From positions 48,488,695 to 48,552,694 of the forward strand of contig CM049316.1 in the NCBI GenBank assembly GCA_026874595.1: 64,000 nt of DNA, in the 5' to 3' direction. The position numbers and the translations under genes are program-made. Position 1 is the first letter of the stretch, and the number at the start of each line of letters is the position of its first letter. This DNA is from Sipunculus nudus. Lineage: Eukaryota; Annelida; Sipuncula; Golfingiida; Sipunculidae. Shown here piece by piece: positions 13,033 to 21,605 of this stretch. Under the pieces are notes generated by a model. The model saw only the letters and a program-made list of their open reading frames with translations, did not search any database and was not told where the DNA came from.

Positions 13033-13145
13033 GGCTACTGAACAAAACATGGAAGATCCATTACTCCAGTCCATTGTATCAGTTCTCATCAAGTCAGGAC
13101 AGTCTGAGGCAGTACGCCAGGCTTCTGTCAGCACACATACAGGCA
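13033..13145 (+). CDS. CENPL: CENPL exon encoding the start of the conserved N-terminal domain
   Basis: CENP-L is a subunit of the constitutive centromere-associated network; it pairs with CENP-N at the inner kinetochore. The exon has a T-rich acceptor (TTTTAAG) and a strong donor (GGCA|GTAAGT). After two bases that complete the previous codon it encodes 37 residues, including LLNKTWKIHY, SSPLYQF and YARLLSAHIQA, and ends in phase 0. This fits the conserved CENP-L block (hydrophobic start, Trp, S-P-L-Y-x-F, then a helix with RLL), which continues into E-x-x-x-G-L-A-V-E in the exon at 43058. A second open frame exists across the exon, but only this one matches the family and the phases of both neighbours. 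The donor is the founder of the 32-bp minisatellite that follows. Confidence 0.8.
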
Positions 13146-14032
13146 GTAAGTACAAAGTGTTAGCACACATACAGGCACTAAGTACAAACTGTCATCACAC
13201 ATACAGGCAGTAAGTACTAAGTGTTAGCACACATACAGGCAGTAAGTACAAAGTGTTAGCATACATACAGGCAGTAAGTACAAAGTGTTAGCACACATAC
13301 AGGCAGTAAGTACAAAGTGTTAGCACACATACAGGCAGTAAGTACAAAGTGTTTGCACACATACAAGCACTAAGTACAAAGTGTTAGCACACATACAAGC
13401 ACTAAGTACAACCTGTTAGCACACATACAAGCACTAAGTACAAAGTGTTTGCACACATACAGGCAGTAAGTACAAAGTGTTAGCATACATACAGGCAGTA
13501 AGTACAAAGTGTTAGCACACATACAGGCAGTAAGTACAAAGTGTTAGCACTCATACAAGCACTAAGTACAAAGTGTTAGCACACATACAAGCACTAAGTA
13601 CAAAGTGTTAGCACACATACAAGCACTAAGTACAAAGTGTTAGCACACATACAGGCAGTAAATACAAAGTGTTAGCATACATACAGGCAGTAAGTACAAA
13701 GTGTTAGCACACATACAGGCAGTAAGTACAAAGTGTTAGCACACATACAAGCACTAAGTACAAACTGTCAGCACACATACAGGCAGTAAGTACTAAGTGT
13801 TAGCACACATACAGGCAATAAGTACAAAGTGTTAGGACACATACAGGCAGTAAGTTCCAAGTGTGAGCACACATACAGGCAGTAAGTACAAACTGTTAGC
13901 ACACATACAGGCAATAAGTACAAACTGTCAGCACACATACAGGCTGTATGTACAAACTGTCAGCAGACATACAGGCAGTAAGTACCAACTGTCAGCACAC
14001 GTACTGGCAGTAAGTACAAAGTGTTAGCACAC
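13127..14032 (+). repeat. 32-bp minisatellite, left part (about 28 units), carrying repeated splice donors
   Basis: The unit has the form AGCACACATACAGGCAGTAA followed by GTACAAAGTGTT (32 bp). The first unit overlaps the end of the CENPL exon 13033-13145 and its donor, so the array is an amplified exon-intron boundary. Many units keep GGCAGTAAGTA, a good donor consensus; others have CACTAAGT or CAATAAGT and lose it. The array is cut at 14032 by the retrotransposon and continues at 33483. Confidence 0.9.
14028..14032 (+). other. Target-site duplication CACAC, left copy
   Basis: CACAC directly precedes the first LTR and is repeated at 33483-33487 after the last LTR. Removing the array and one CACAC restores a normal minisatellite unit. 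Five base pairs is the usual duplication for Ty3/gypsy integrases. The CA-rich context leaves some ambiguity. Confidence 0.8.
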
Positions 14033-15039
14033 TGTCACCAGAAATCGGTGACAATATGTACGGTGTTTTGTATCATAGTTTAACGAAGTCTGTTCTCTAT
14101 TGATATTGACGTGAAGCGTCATCCTAAAGCGTTGACAGGTCTTGATTGTATATATATATATTGTGTATTCTTGTATGGAATCCCATCGGCTATCAGCTGA
14201 TTTATCCGTGTCACGCATCGTGTGTAATTATTACATTTGGTATGTGGGTCGCCATGGTGACGCTAACAGTCAAACTAGGTCACATATATCCTTATATGGG
14301 ACACTTGAGAAATAAGCCAATCAGAGAACCGGATCGCCGTATTGTGACGACGATTGTGACGTCAGAGTTCAGGGAGAGACGCTGGAAGCTGCCTTCAGTT
14401 GGGTCTTGAAGCTTGAGGTGGCAGCACGCACGCACGGGAGTAGGAACATTGAAACGCCAGAAACGGCATAGAAGCAAGCTTCTACATGAGGCAAGGACCC
14501 AGCTCATGAGAACTCAGCCGTGCTGCCGACAGAGCTTCGTATTGGCGATAAATTGAAAGAGCGCTCGTCACCTGCCGGCCTAGTTCAGCTTGACCTAGAT
14601 ACATAACCGCCGTAAGCTGTGAAACCATTGCTACACGAGCAAGGTCAAGGACTCTAAGCTCTACGTAAACAAAGAGCGCTATTGCATTCCTGTGAACGTA
14701 AACCTACCCGGGTCGCTGACAAGAAAGATCAGTTGAAGATCGCTAAACTCAGAAAGACTAGATCTATATGGTGCTAACCATACGCTAGATTCTACACAAA
14801 ACAGTAACCAGAGATCTCTGAAGGAACTGGACTTTATTGTTTTATTCAAACCATGGACTCAGTAAAATATCCTGTAATTTTAATGTGAAGAACTGTCGTA
14901 TTGACACATCAACGCACACACTCACATTGGTGTCTCTGTAAGTATTGTCTTGAATTATATTTGTGAATTTAACCTGATGTCTCATAGTTTCTATTGATCT
15001 AGGTGTATGATTGTCTGGTATTTTAATACACGTCCTTAA
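14033..15039 (+). repeat. LTR 1 (5' LTR, right end apparently missing)
   Basis: It begins TGTCACC, 7 bases later GGTGACA, forming a small inverted repeat. It is identical or nearly identical to 20135-21141, 26237-27243 and 32339-33345. Only the last copy continues for 137 bp to a proper GGTGACA end; here the sequence changes after CCTTAA at 15039 into the leader. U3-type elements are visible (CArG box, CCAAT box, CRE). One marker base is C at 14435, as in LTR 4, but T in LTRs 2 and 3. The 3' boundary is inferred from loss of similarity to LTR 4. Confidence 0.75.
14290..14364 (+). promoter_or_regulatory. LTR promoter elements: CArG box, CCAAT box, CRE
   Basis: A perfect CArG/serum-response motif CCTTATATGG lies at 14290-14299, CCAAT (in AGCCAATCAG) at 14317-14321 and a perfect palindromic cAMP-response element TGACGTCA at 14357-14364. 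The order and spacing suit an RNA polymerase II promoter in U3. The same cluster recurs 6102, 12204 and 18306 bp downstream in the other LTRs. Binding is inferred from consensus only. Confidence 0.5.
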
Positions 15040-15503
15040 GACCGGCATATACCTTGTAGATTTGGCTAGAACACATGCATGTTTTGTGAGTAATGCTAGT
15101 TCAGTGATACCTGGACATCATTATTGGGTTGATATAAACCCAGATTAGAGTGAAAATTTTTGATGTTGTTAGATACGCCCTGGTATAATTTTTTCTACAC
15201 TAGTTTGTGATTGGTCACGTGGTAGGGTCTCTTGACAGGTAAGTTTACCCCTCCCGATTGGCATGGTAATCATAGGTGCATGGTGTTTATTGATATCTTG
15301 ATATCCATCCGTCCATCCGTCTGACCCCTCGTCCGACCTTCCGTCCGTCCGTCCGTATAAGTAGATTTTGATGCGTAGAGCTACCGTAGTGTTATTGTAC
15401 GGATACCGCCGGTTCGTTAGGTTGGCTTTAACAGTACGTATTTACGGATTTTTAAGAGCGGATATTACTAGATACTGGAATCTTACTAGGTTAGAGCGTT
15501 ACC
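15040..15503 (+). other. Leader of unit 1 (no clear primer-binding site)
   Basis: The stretch lies between the truncated LTR and the ORF. I found no convincing tRNA-complementary TGG... segment next to the LTR end, in keeping with loss of the junction. It contains a consensus 5' splice site, CAG|GTAAGT, near 15236-15244, and a CCGTCC-rich tract at 15303-15358. The equivalent leaders are 21142-21605 and 27244-27707. Confidence 0.6.
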
Positions 15504-18500
15504 ATGGAAACGTTAGAGTCACTTGTTAGATGCGGACAGGCCTTGGGGCTTAAGGACCAGGCTTTACAAGATTATGTTGAGGCTAGACGGCGTGCGGATG
15601 AAGAACGTGAGGAAAGAGCCAGGCAACGTGAAATAGAGAAGGAACAGCGGGAATTAGAGCGTGAGCGAGAGGCTAGAGCCCACGAATTAGAGGTTCTAAG
15701 GTTAAAGTCTGACTCTGGGGTTAAAGAAGAGAGAAGTAGGGATGTATTCCCGAAAATCCAGCTTCCACCTTTTGATGAGGCTCACGATCAGCTAGATGCG
15801 TTTCTTGAGCGATTTGAACGATTAGCTGTATGTCAAGGCTATGATAGGGAGAATTGGGCGTTACACCTGAGTCCGTTACTGCGGGGTAAGGCGCTAGGGA
15901 CTTACACACAGTTATCGGTTAGTGAGGCCATGGATTACGATAAGTTAAAGATAGCCTTGTTAAAGCGATACCAAATGACCGAAGAGGGTTATCGACACAA
16001 GTTTCGGACTTGTAGGCCTGAGCGAGGCGAAACGCCGAGTCAGTTTGCGGTGAGACTGAGTGGATACCTAGACCATTGGATAGGGATGGCAGGGGTCGGA
16101 GGTGACTACGACGGGGTAGTTAACCTGTTGATGTGTGAGCAGTTCATAAACTGCTGTAGTAGGGATCTCTCTATGTTTTTGAAAGAGAGACGGTGTCGTG
16201 ACTTTGATAGTATGGTAGACTTAGCCGAGATTTATACGGAGGCTCACGGTGTACACAGCCTTACAGCAGGTCCTCGTTATGGCAATAATGTGCCGCGTCC
16301 AGCTCAACCGGTATCTCAGCCTAGAGAGAAGCGAGAGGTTGAGCGCAGTCCGGGCGGTCAGACATTTAAGCCATCAGGAGGCATCAGATGTTATTTATGT
16401 AATGAACTGGGACATAAGGCGCGGGAATGTAAGACTAGTGCCCGGTCGAGGCCTAGGTCTTCCCCTCAAGTAGGGCGTGCTGCTGGCGATCAGCAGAGGT
16501 ATAGGACTAATTTTAGCCCCCCGTATAACCCAAAACAGAAACCGGAGACTATGTCAATGGCAGTAGTCGAGGCGGAAACGGAGACAGTCGGTGCGGTGAA
16601 ACCGGAAGTAGAGAGTCCGAGTCAGTCGTTAGGATTTGCTGCCCAGACAGAAGGCGGAATCTCGTTACCTGTGTGTGAAGGGCTGGTGAATGGTAAGTCA
16701 GCGAGGGTGCTGCGGGATTCGGGATGTTCCTCGGCAGGAATACGTGAGTCGTACGTGGAGCCGAATCAGTTCACCGGACACCAGGTCGAGTGTAGGTTGT
16801 TCGACGGGTCTGTAAGACAATTTCCTACGGCTAGAATTAATGTGGACTGTGCGTACTTTGTCGGTACTATCGAGGCAATGGTGGTCGGGGATGCTGTATG
16901 TGATTTAGCGCTAGGTAACGTAGCGGGAGCGCGTGATCCGTATGATCCAGACCCGACGTGGAAGTCTGAGCGGTCCTCAGGCATAGTGTGTGACGGTGTA
17001 GAGTCACAAAAGGAGGTGTCGTCCGCAGTGGAGACACGGAGCGCTGCACGAGAGAAACAGATACCGACGCGTAGCTTGAATGTTGCAAGCCCAGTTGCCG
17101 ATGTGAGTCCGGCCGAATTTTTGAAGGCGCAGGAGGAGGATGGGTCTTTAGCGCCGTATTGGAGGCTAGCTAGAGAGGCTAGAAATGATAGTCCATTTAG
17201 AATTGAGGACGGATATTTAGTTCGGGTTGTGAGTGATAAACGGGGAGATCAAGATGGATCTCGAGTGGTGGTACCTCAGACGTTACGGTACGACGTAATG
17301 AGGATGGGCCACGAAGCGGTTATGGCGGGCCATCAGGGCATAGACAAAACGCACGAGCGCGTGAGAACTCAGTTTTTCTGGAAAGGGATGTATAATGACA
17401 TTGCTGAGTTTTGCAAGTCCTGTCCCATTTGCCAGAAAACCATACCAAAAGGCAAGGTGCCTGGAGCTACGTTAGGCCAGATGCCATTAATTGATGAGCC
17501 CTGGCGTAGAATTTCGATGGATCTGGTTGGGCCGATCCATCCAGCGTCTGAGAGAGGTCACAGGTATATTCTGACCGTTATGGATTATGCCACTAGATAT
17601 CCGGAGGCTGTTGCTTTAAAGAACATAGATACAGTCTCTGTGGCTGATGCGCTAGTTGATATTTATGCGCGGTTAGGAGTGCCGTCAGAGGTGCTTACTG
17701 ACATGGGAACACAATTTACGTCAGACCTCATGCGAGAAGTTAGCCGTGTTTTGTCTGTAAGACAGCTCACCACTACTCCTTACCATCCTATGTGCAACGG
17801 AATGGTGGAGAGATTCAATGGAACGTTAAAGTTAATGTTGAAATGGATGTGCGAGGAAAGACCGCGAGATTGGGATCGGTACCTCAGTGCCGTGCTTTTT
17901 GCGTACCGAGAAGCGCCACATGAGAGCACAGGGTTCTCACCCTTTGAGTTGCTCTATGGTAGGATCGTTAGAGGACCGATGCGGATTCTAAGGGATCTGT
18001 GGACCAAGCGAGATACTAGCGTCGAGACTAAAACCACGTACCAATACGTCCTGGACCTACAAGACAAACTAAGCGACACATGCGCGTTAGCTAGAGAGGC
18101 GTTGAACAAATCAGCGAACAGACACAAACTGTTATATGATAGAGGTAAATGCACGCGCAGGTTTGAGGCCGGAGACGAAGTTTTGTTGTTACTCCCGACG
18201 GAGCGGAACAAATTAATGGTACAGTGGAAAGGCCCCTATACTATTGTAAACAGGGTTGGGGACTTAGACTATCGGATTAAGATTGGCGATAAGGTTAAAA
18301 CCTTCCACGTGAATATGCTGAAACGGTACCATGCTAGAAACGAGCCCCAGCATATTCTGGCAGCGGTAGCCAAGGGCGCACCTGATTCTATACATGATCC
18401 TGACGGTGTAGACGGGGAAACAGAGCCTCCCGTGTTCGGAGAGTTAAACCCAGAAGGGATTGATGAGGATGCCCACATGTCGTTACCGTTGTATGTGCGC

Positions 18501-19916
18501 CGCCAGACTGAGCGAGATGTTCAGGTAAATGCTGACCTAGGCAAGTGTCAGCGCCGTGAAATACTCAGTCTGCTTAGGCAATATGGGGATGTATTCACAG
18601 ATGTACCCAAGCTTACCAATGTTGTAGAATGTAGCATTAAACTCTCATCTGATGTACCTGTAAAAACTAGGCCCTATAGGGTGCCTTTTGAACTGCGAGA
18701 GACAATGCGAACAGAAATCCAGGAAATGTTAAACTTAGGCATTATTGAACAGTCAGATTCTAGCTATGCGTCCCCCTGTATCCTGCTTAGGAAACCTGAC
18801 GGTAAGACTAGATTCGTGATAGACTACCGAAAGCTGAACCAATCAGTCGTGTTCGATCCTGAACCCATGCCGGATCCAGAAACACTTTTTGTCGAAGTCG
18901 CGAAAAGCCAGTATTTTACAAAGCTTGACCTGACGAAAGGTTACTGGCAGATCCCTGTTTCTGAGGAATCCAGGGATAAGACGGCCTTTGTTACACCCGA
19001 TGGCCATTACCAATTTAGGGTTATGCCATTCGGCCTGGTAACTGCCGGAGCGGTTTTCACCCGCATGATGCGGAAAATGTTCAGCGACATGCCGAATGTA
19101 GTATGTTATGTAGATGACGTGTTAATACACGCAGAGACTTGGGACGAGCACTTAAGAACTCTTAGAGAAGTGCTAGTTAGACTAGAATGTGCAAACTTAG
19201 CAGCTAAACCAGCTAAAACCTTCATAGGCTACCAGAGCCTAGAGTTTTTGGGACACCTTGTAGGCACGGGCAACTTGGCCACTAATCCAGTTTTGCTCAA
19301 GAGAATACAGAGCACTGATAGACCTAAGACAAAGAAGGCTTTGCGAGCATTCCTAGGTCTTACAGGGTACTATCAAAAATTCGTGCCAAACTATGCGGAA
19401 ATAGCGGTGCCCTTGACTGATCTAACGCGTAAAGGTCAACCTAACAAACTAGACTGGAAACCCGTACACGAGAACGCGTACTGTTCTCTAAAGGCTAAAC
19501 TGTCAGACCCTCCCATACTGAAGCTACCTGATTTCAGTAAACGATTTTATTTGAAATGTGATGCATCTGATGTGGGTATTGGCTGTATCCTGATGCAAAG
19601 ACACGAGGGGATCATGCACCCAGTAGCTTATGCCAGTCGTAAACTATTGCCCAGGGAGAGAAATTACTCCACCATCGAGAAAGAGTCATTAGCAATTGTA
19701 TGGTCTGTACAGAAATTTGAGATGTACCTGGCTTGTAGACCGTTCACCATTCAGACCGACCACAAACCATTAAAGTGTATTAGCAAATCAAAATGTGCTA
19801 ATAAGAGAGTAATGAGATGGGCACTGGTTCTACAAGAGTTTAGATTTGATATTGAAGCAGTGTCAGGTAAACTAAACCATGGACCTGATTTTCTTAGCAG
19901 ACTGCCTGAGTGTTAG
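15504..19916 (+). CDS. Gag-Pol polyprotein, unit 1 (Gag-PR-IN-RT-RH)
   Basis: Single 1470-residue frame; the ATG sits in a strong context (ACCATGG). Residues 25-75 form a charged helix, probably coiled coil. 80-245 are the Gag capsid region with a SCAN-like helical segment at about 170-245. A CCHC zinc knuckle uses C296, C299, H304 and C309. D405-S-G is the aspartic protease site. Integrase: zinc site H603/H610/C640/C643, catalytic D673, D733 and E769 with 35 residues between the last two, GPY module at W908-Y912. RT: D1142 and the YVDD box D1204/D1205. RNase H: D1353, E1394, D1419 and probably D1462. Integrase before RT is the Gmr1-like order. The polyprotein would be cut by its own protease and act in cytoplasmic particles, with integrase then acting on nuclear DNA. 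No frameshift or stop is seen. Confidence 0.95.
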   Translation: METLESLVRCGQALGLKDQALQDYVEARRRADEEREERARQREIEKEQRELEREREARAHELEVLRLKSDSGVKEERSRDVFPKIQLPPFDEAHDQLDAFLERFERLAVCQGYDRENWALHLSPLLRGKALGTYTQLSVSEAMDYDKLKIALLKRYQMTEEGYRHKFRTCRPERGETPSQFAVRLSGYLDHWIGMAGVGGDYDGVVNLLMCEQFINCCSRDLSMFLKERRCRDFDSMVDLAEIYTEAHGVHSLTAGPRYGNNVPRPAQPVSQPREKREVERSPGGQTFKPSGGIRCYLCNELGHKARECKTSARSRPRSSPQVGRAAGDQQRYRTNFSPPYNPKQKPETMSMAVVEAETETVGAVKPEVESPSQSLGFAAQTEGGISLPVCEGLVNGKSARVLRDSGCSSAGIRESYVEPNQFTGHQVECRLFDGSVRQFPTARINVDCAYFVGTIEAMVVGDAVCDLALGNVAGARDPYDPDPTWKSERSSGIVCDGVESQKEVSSAVETRSAAREKQIPTRSLNVASPVADVSPAEFLKAQEEDGSLAPYWRLAREARNDSPFRIEDGYLVRVVSDKRGDQDGSRVVVPQTLRYDVMRMGHEAVMAGHQGIDKTHERVRTQFFWKGMYNDIAEFCKSCPICQKTIPKGKVPGATLGQMPLIDEPWRRISMDLVGPIHPASERGHRYILTVMDYATRYPEAVALKNIDTVSVADALVDIYARLGVPSEVLTDMGTQFTSDLMREVSRVLSVRQLTTTPYHPMCNGMVERFNGTLKLMLKWMCEERPRDWDRYLSAVLFAYREAPHESTGFSPFELLYGRIVRGPMRILRDLWTKRDTSVETKTTYQYVLDLQDKLSDTCALAREALNKSANRHKLLYDRGKCTRRFEAGDEVLLLLPTERNKLMVQWKGPYTIVNRVGDLDYRIKIGDKVKTFHVNMLKRYHARNEPQHILAAVAKGAPDSIHDPDGVDGETEPPVFGELNPEGIDEDAHMSLPLYVRRQTERDVQVNADLGKCQRREILSLLRQYGDVFTDVPKLTNVVECSIKLSSDVPVKTRPYRVPFELRETMRTEIQEMLNLGIIEQSDSSYASPCILLRKPDGKTRFVIDYRKLNQSVVFDPEPMPDPETLFVEVAKSQYFTKLDLTKGYWQIPVSEESRDKTAFVTPDGHYQFRVMPFGLVTAGAVFTRMMRKMFSDMPNVVCYVDDVLIHAETWDEHLRTLREVLVRLECANLAAKPAKTFIGYQSLEFLGHLVGTGNLATNPVLLKRIQSTDRPKTKKALRAFLGLTGYYQKFVPNYAEIAVPLTDLTRKGQPNKLDWKPVHENAYCSLKAKLSDPPILKLPDFSKRFYLKCDASDVGIGCILMQRHEGIMHPVAYASRKLLPRERNYSTIEKESLAIVWSVQKFEMYLACRPFTIQTDHKPLKCISKSKCANKRVMRWALVLQEFRFDIEAVSGKLNHGPDFLSRLPEC

Positions 19917-20119
19917 GATGTAATGAGCTATAATGTTTAGCCAGTTAAGTCTAAACATGTACAAGATTTTGCCCTGTGTCATAGACCGTGGGCATGTACT
20001 AATGACAACTTGTTACATGACCCTTATGTATTGCTATATTGCTACATGTAAATATGTTTAGCTGGACCCTGTAAGATAGAACGATACGATGTATCGAGAA
20101 AATACTGTGTATTTTCCTT

Positions 20120-20131
20120 AAAAGGAGGGGG
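20120..20131 (+). promoter_or_regulatory. Polypurine tract before LTR 2
   Basis: AAAAGGAGGGGG lies three bases before the TGTCACC start of LTR 2, where a plus-strand primer is expected. The same tract is at 26222-26233. At 32324-32335 its last G is A. Confidence 0.75.
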
Positions 20132-20134
20132 TGA

Positions 20135-21141
20135 TGTCACCAGAAATCGGTGACAATATGTACGGTGTTTTGTATCATAGTTTAACGAAGTCTGTTCTCT
20201 ATTGATATTGACGTGAAGCGTCATCCTAAAGCGTTGACAGGTCTTGATTGTATATATATATATTGTGTATTCTTGTATGGAATCCCATCGGCTATCAGCT
20301 GATTTATCCGTGTCACGCATCGTGTGTAATTATTACATTTGGTATGTGGGTCGCCATGGTGACGCTAACAGTCAAACTAGGTCACATATATCCTTATATG
20401 GGACACTTGAGAAATAAGCCAATCAGAGAACCGGATCGCCGTATTGTGACGACGATTGTGACGTCAGAGTTCAGGGAGAGACGCTGGAAGCTGCCTTCAG
20501 TTGGGTCTTGAAGCTTGAGGTGGCAGCACGCACGCATGGGAGTAGGAACATTGAAACGCCAGAAACGGCATAGAAGCAAGCTTCTACATGAGGCAAGGAC
20601 CCAGCTCATGAGAACTCAGCCGTGCTGCCGACAGAGCTTCGTATTGGCGATAAATTGAAAGAGCGCTCGTCACCTGCCGGCCTAGTTCAGCTTGACCTAG
20701 ATACATAACCGCCGTAAGCTGTGAAACCATTGCTACACGAGCAAGGTCAAGGACTCTAAGCTCTACGTAAACAAAGAGCGCTATTGCATTCCTGTGAACG
20801 TAAACCTACCCGGGTCGCTGACAAGAAAGATCAGTTGAAGATCGCTAAACTCAGAAAGACTAGATCTATATGGTGCTAACCATACGCTAGATTCTACACA
20901 AAACAGTAACCAGAGATCTCTGAAGGAACTGGACTTTATTGTTTTATTCAAACCATGGACTCAGTAAAATATCCTGTAATTTTAATGTGAAGAACTGTCG
21001 TATTGACACATCAACGCACACACTCACATTGGTGTCTCTGTAAGTATTGTCTTGAATTATATTTGTGAATTTAACCTGATGTCTCATAGTTTCTATTGAT
21101 CTAGGTGTATGATTGTCTGGTATTTTAATACACGTCCTTAA
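20135..21141 (+). repeat. LTR 2 (shared between units 1 and 2)
   Basis: It starts at TGTCACC directly after the unit 1 polypurine tract and runs straight into the unit 2 leader. It serves as 3' LTR of unit 1 and 5' LTR of unit 2, as expected for an LTR-LTR crossover product. It carries T at 20537, where LTRs 1 and 4 have C. It lacks the 137-bp terminal segment seen in LTR 4. Confidence 0.85.
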
Positions 21142-21605
21142 GACCGGCATATACCTTGTAGATTTGGCTAGAACACATGCATGTTTTGTGAGTAATGCTA
21201 GTTCAGTGATACCTGGACATCATTATTGGGTTGATATAAACCCAGATTAGAGTGAAAATTTTTGATGTTGTTAGATACGCCCTGGTATAATTTTTTCTAC
21301 ACTAGTTTGTGATTGGTCACGTGGTAGGGTCTCTTGACAGGTAAGTTTACCCCTCCCGATTGGCATGGTAATCATAGGTGCATGGTGTTTATTGATATCT
21401 TGATATCCATCCGTCCATCCGTCTGACCCCTCGTCCGACCTTCCGTCCGTCCGTCCGTATAAGTAGATTTTGATGCGTAGAGCTACCGTAGTGTTATTGT
21501 ACGGATACCGCCGGTTCGTTAGGTTGGCTTTAACAGTACGTATTTACGGATTTTTAAGAGCGGATATTACTAGATACTGGAATCTTACTAGGTTAGAGCG
21601 TTACC

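Noticed and set aside
12986-13213. 75-codon frame starting at 12986 as a small gene
   Set aside because: It runs through an intron end, the CENPL exon in a different frame, and the minisatellite. The other frame of the exon matches CENP-L and both splice phases.
14146-14409. 87-codon frame within the LTR (and its copies), 71-codon reverse frame
   Set aside because: They overlap promoter motifs in U3, have no protein features and are conserved only because the LTRs are duplicated.
15721-15909. Minus-strand and out-of-frame ORFs inside the three Gag-Pol genes
   Set aside because: They overlap a strongly supported coding frame, repeat with the 6102-bp period and show no domain.
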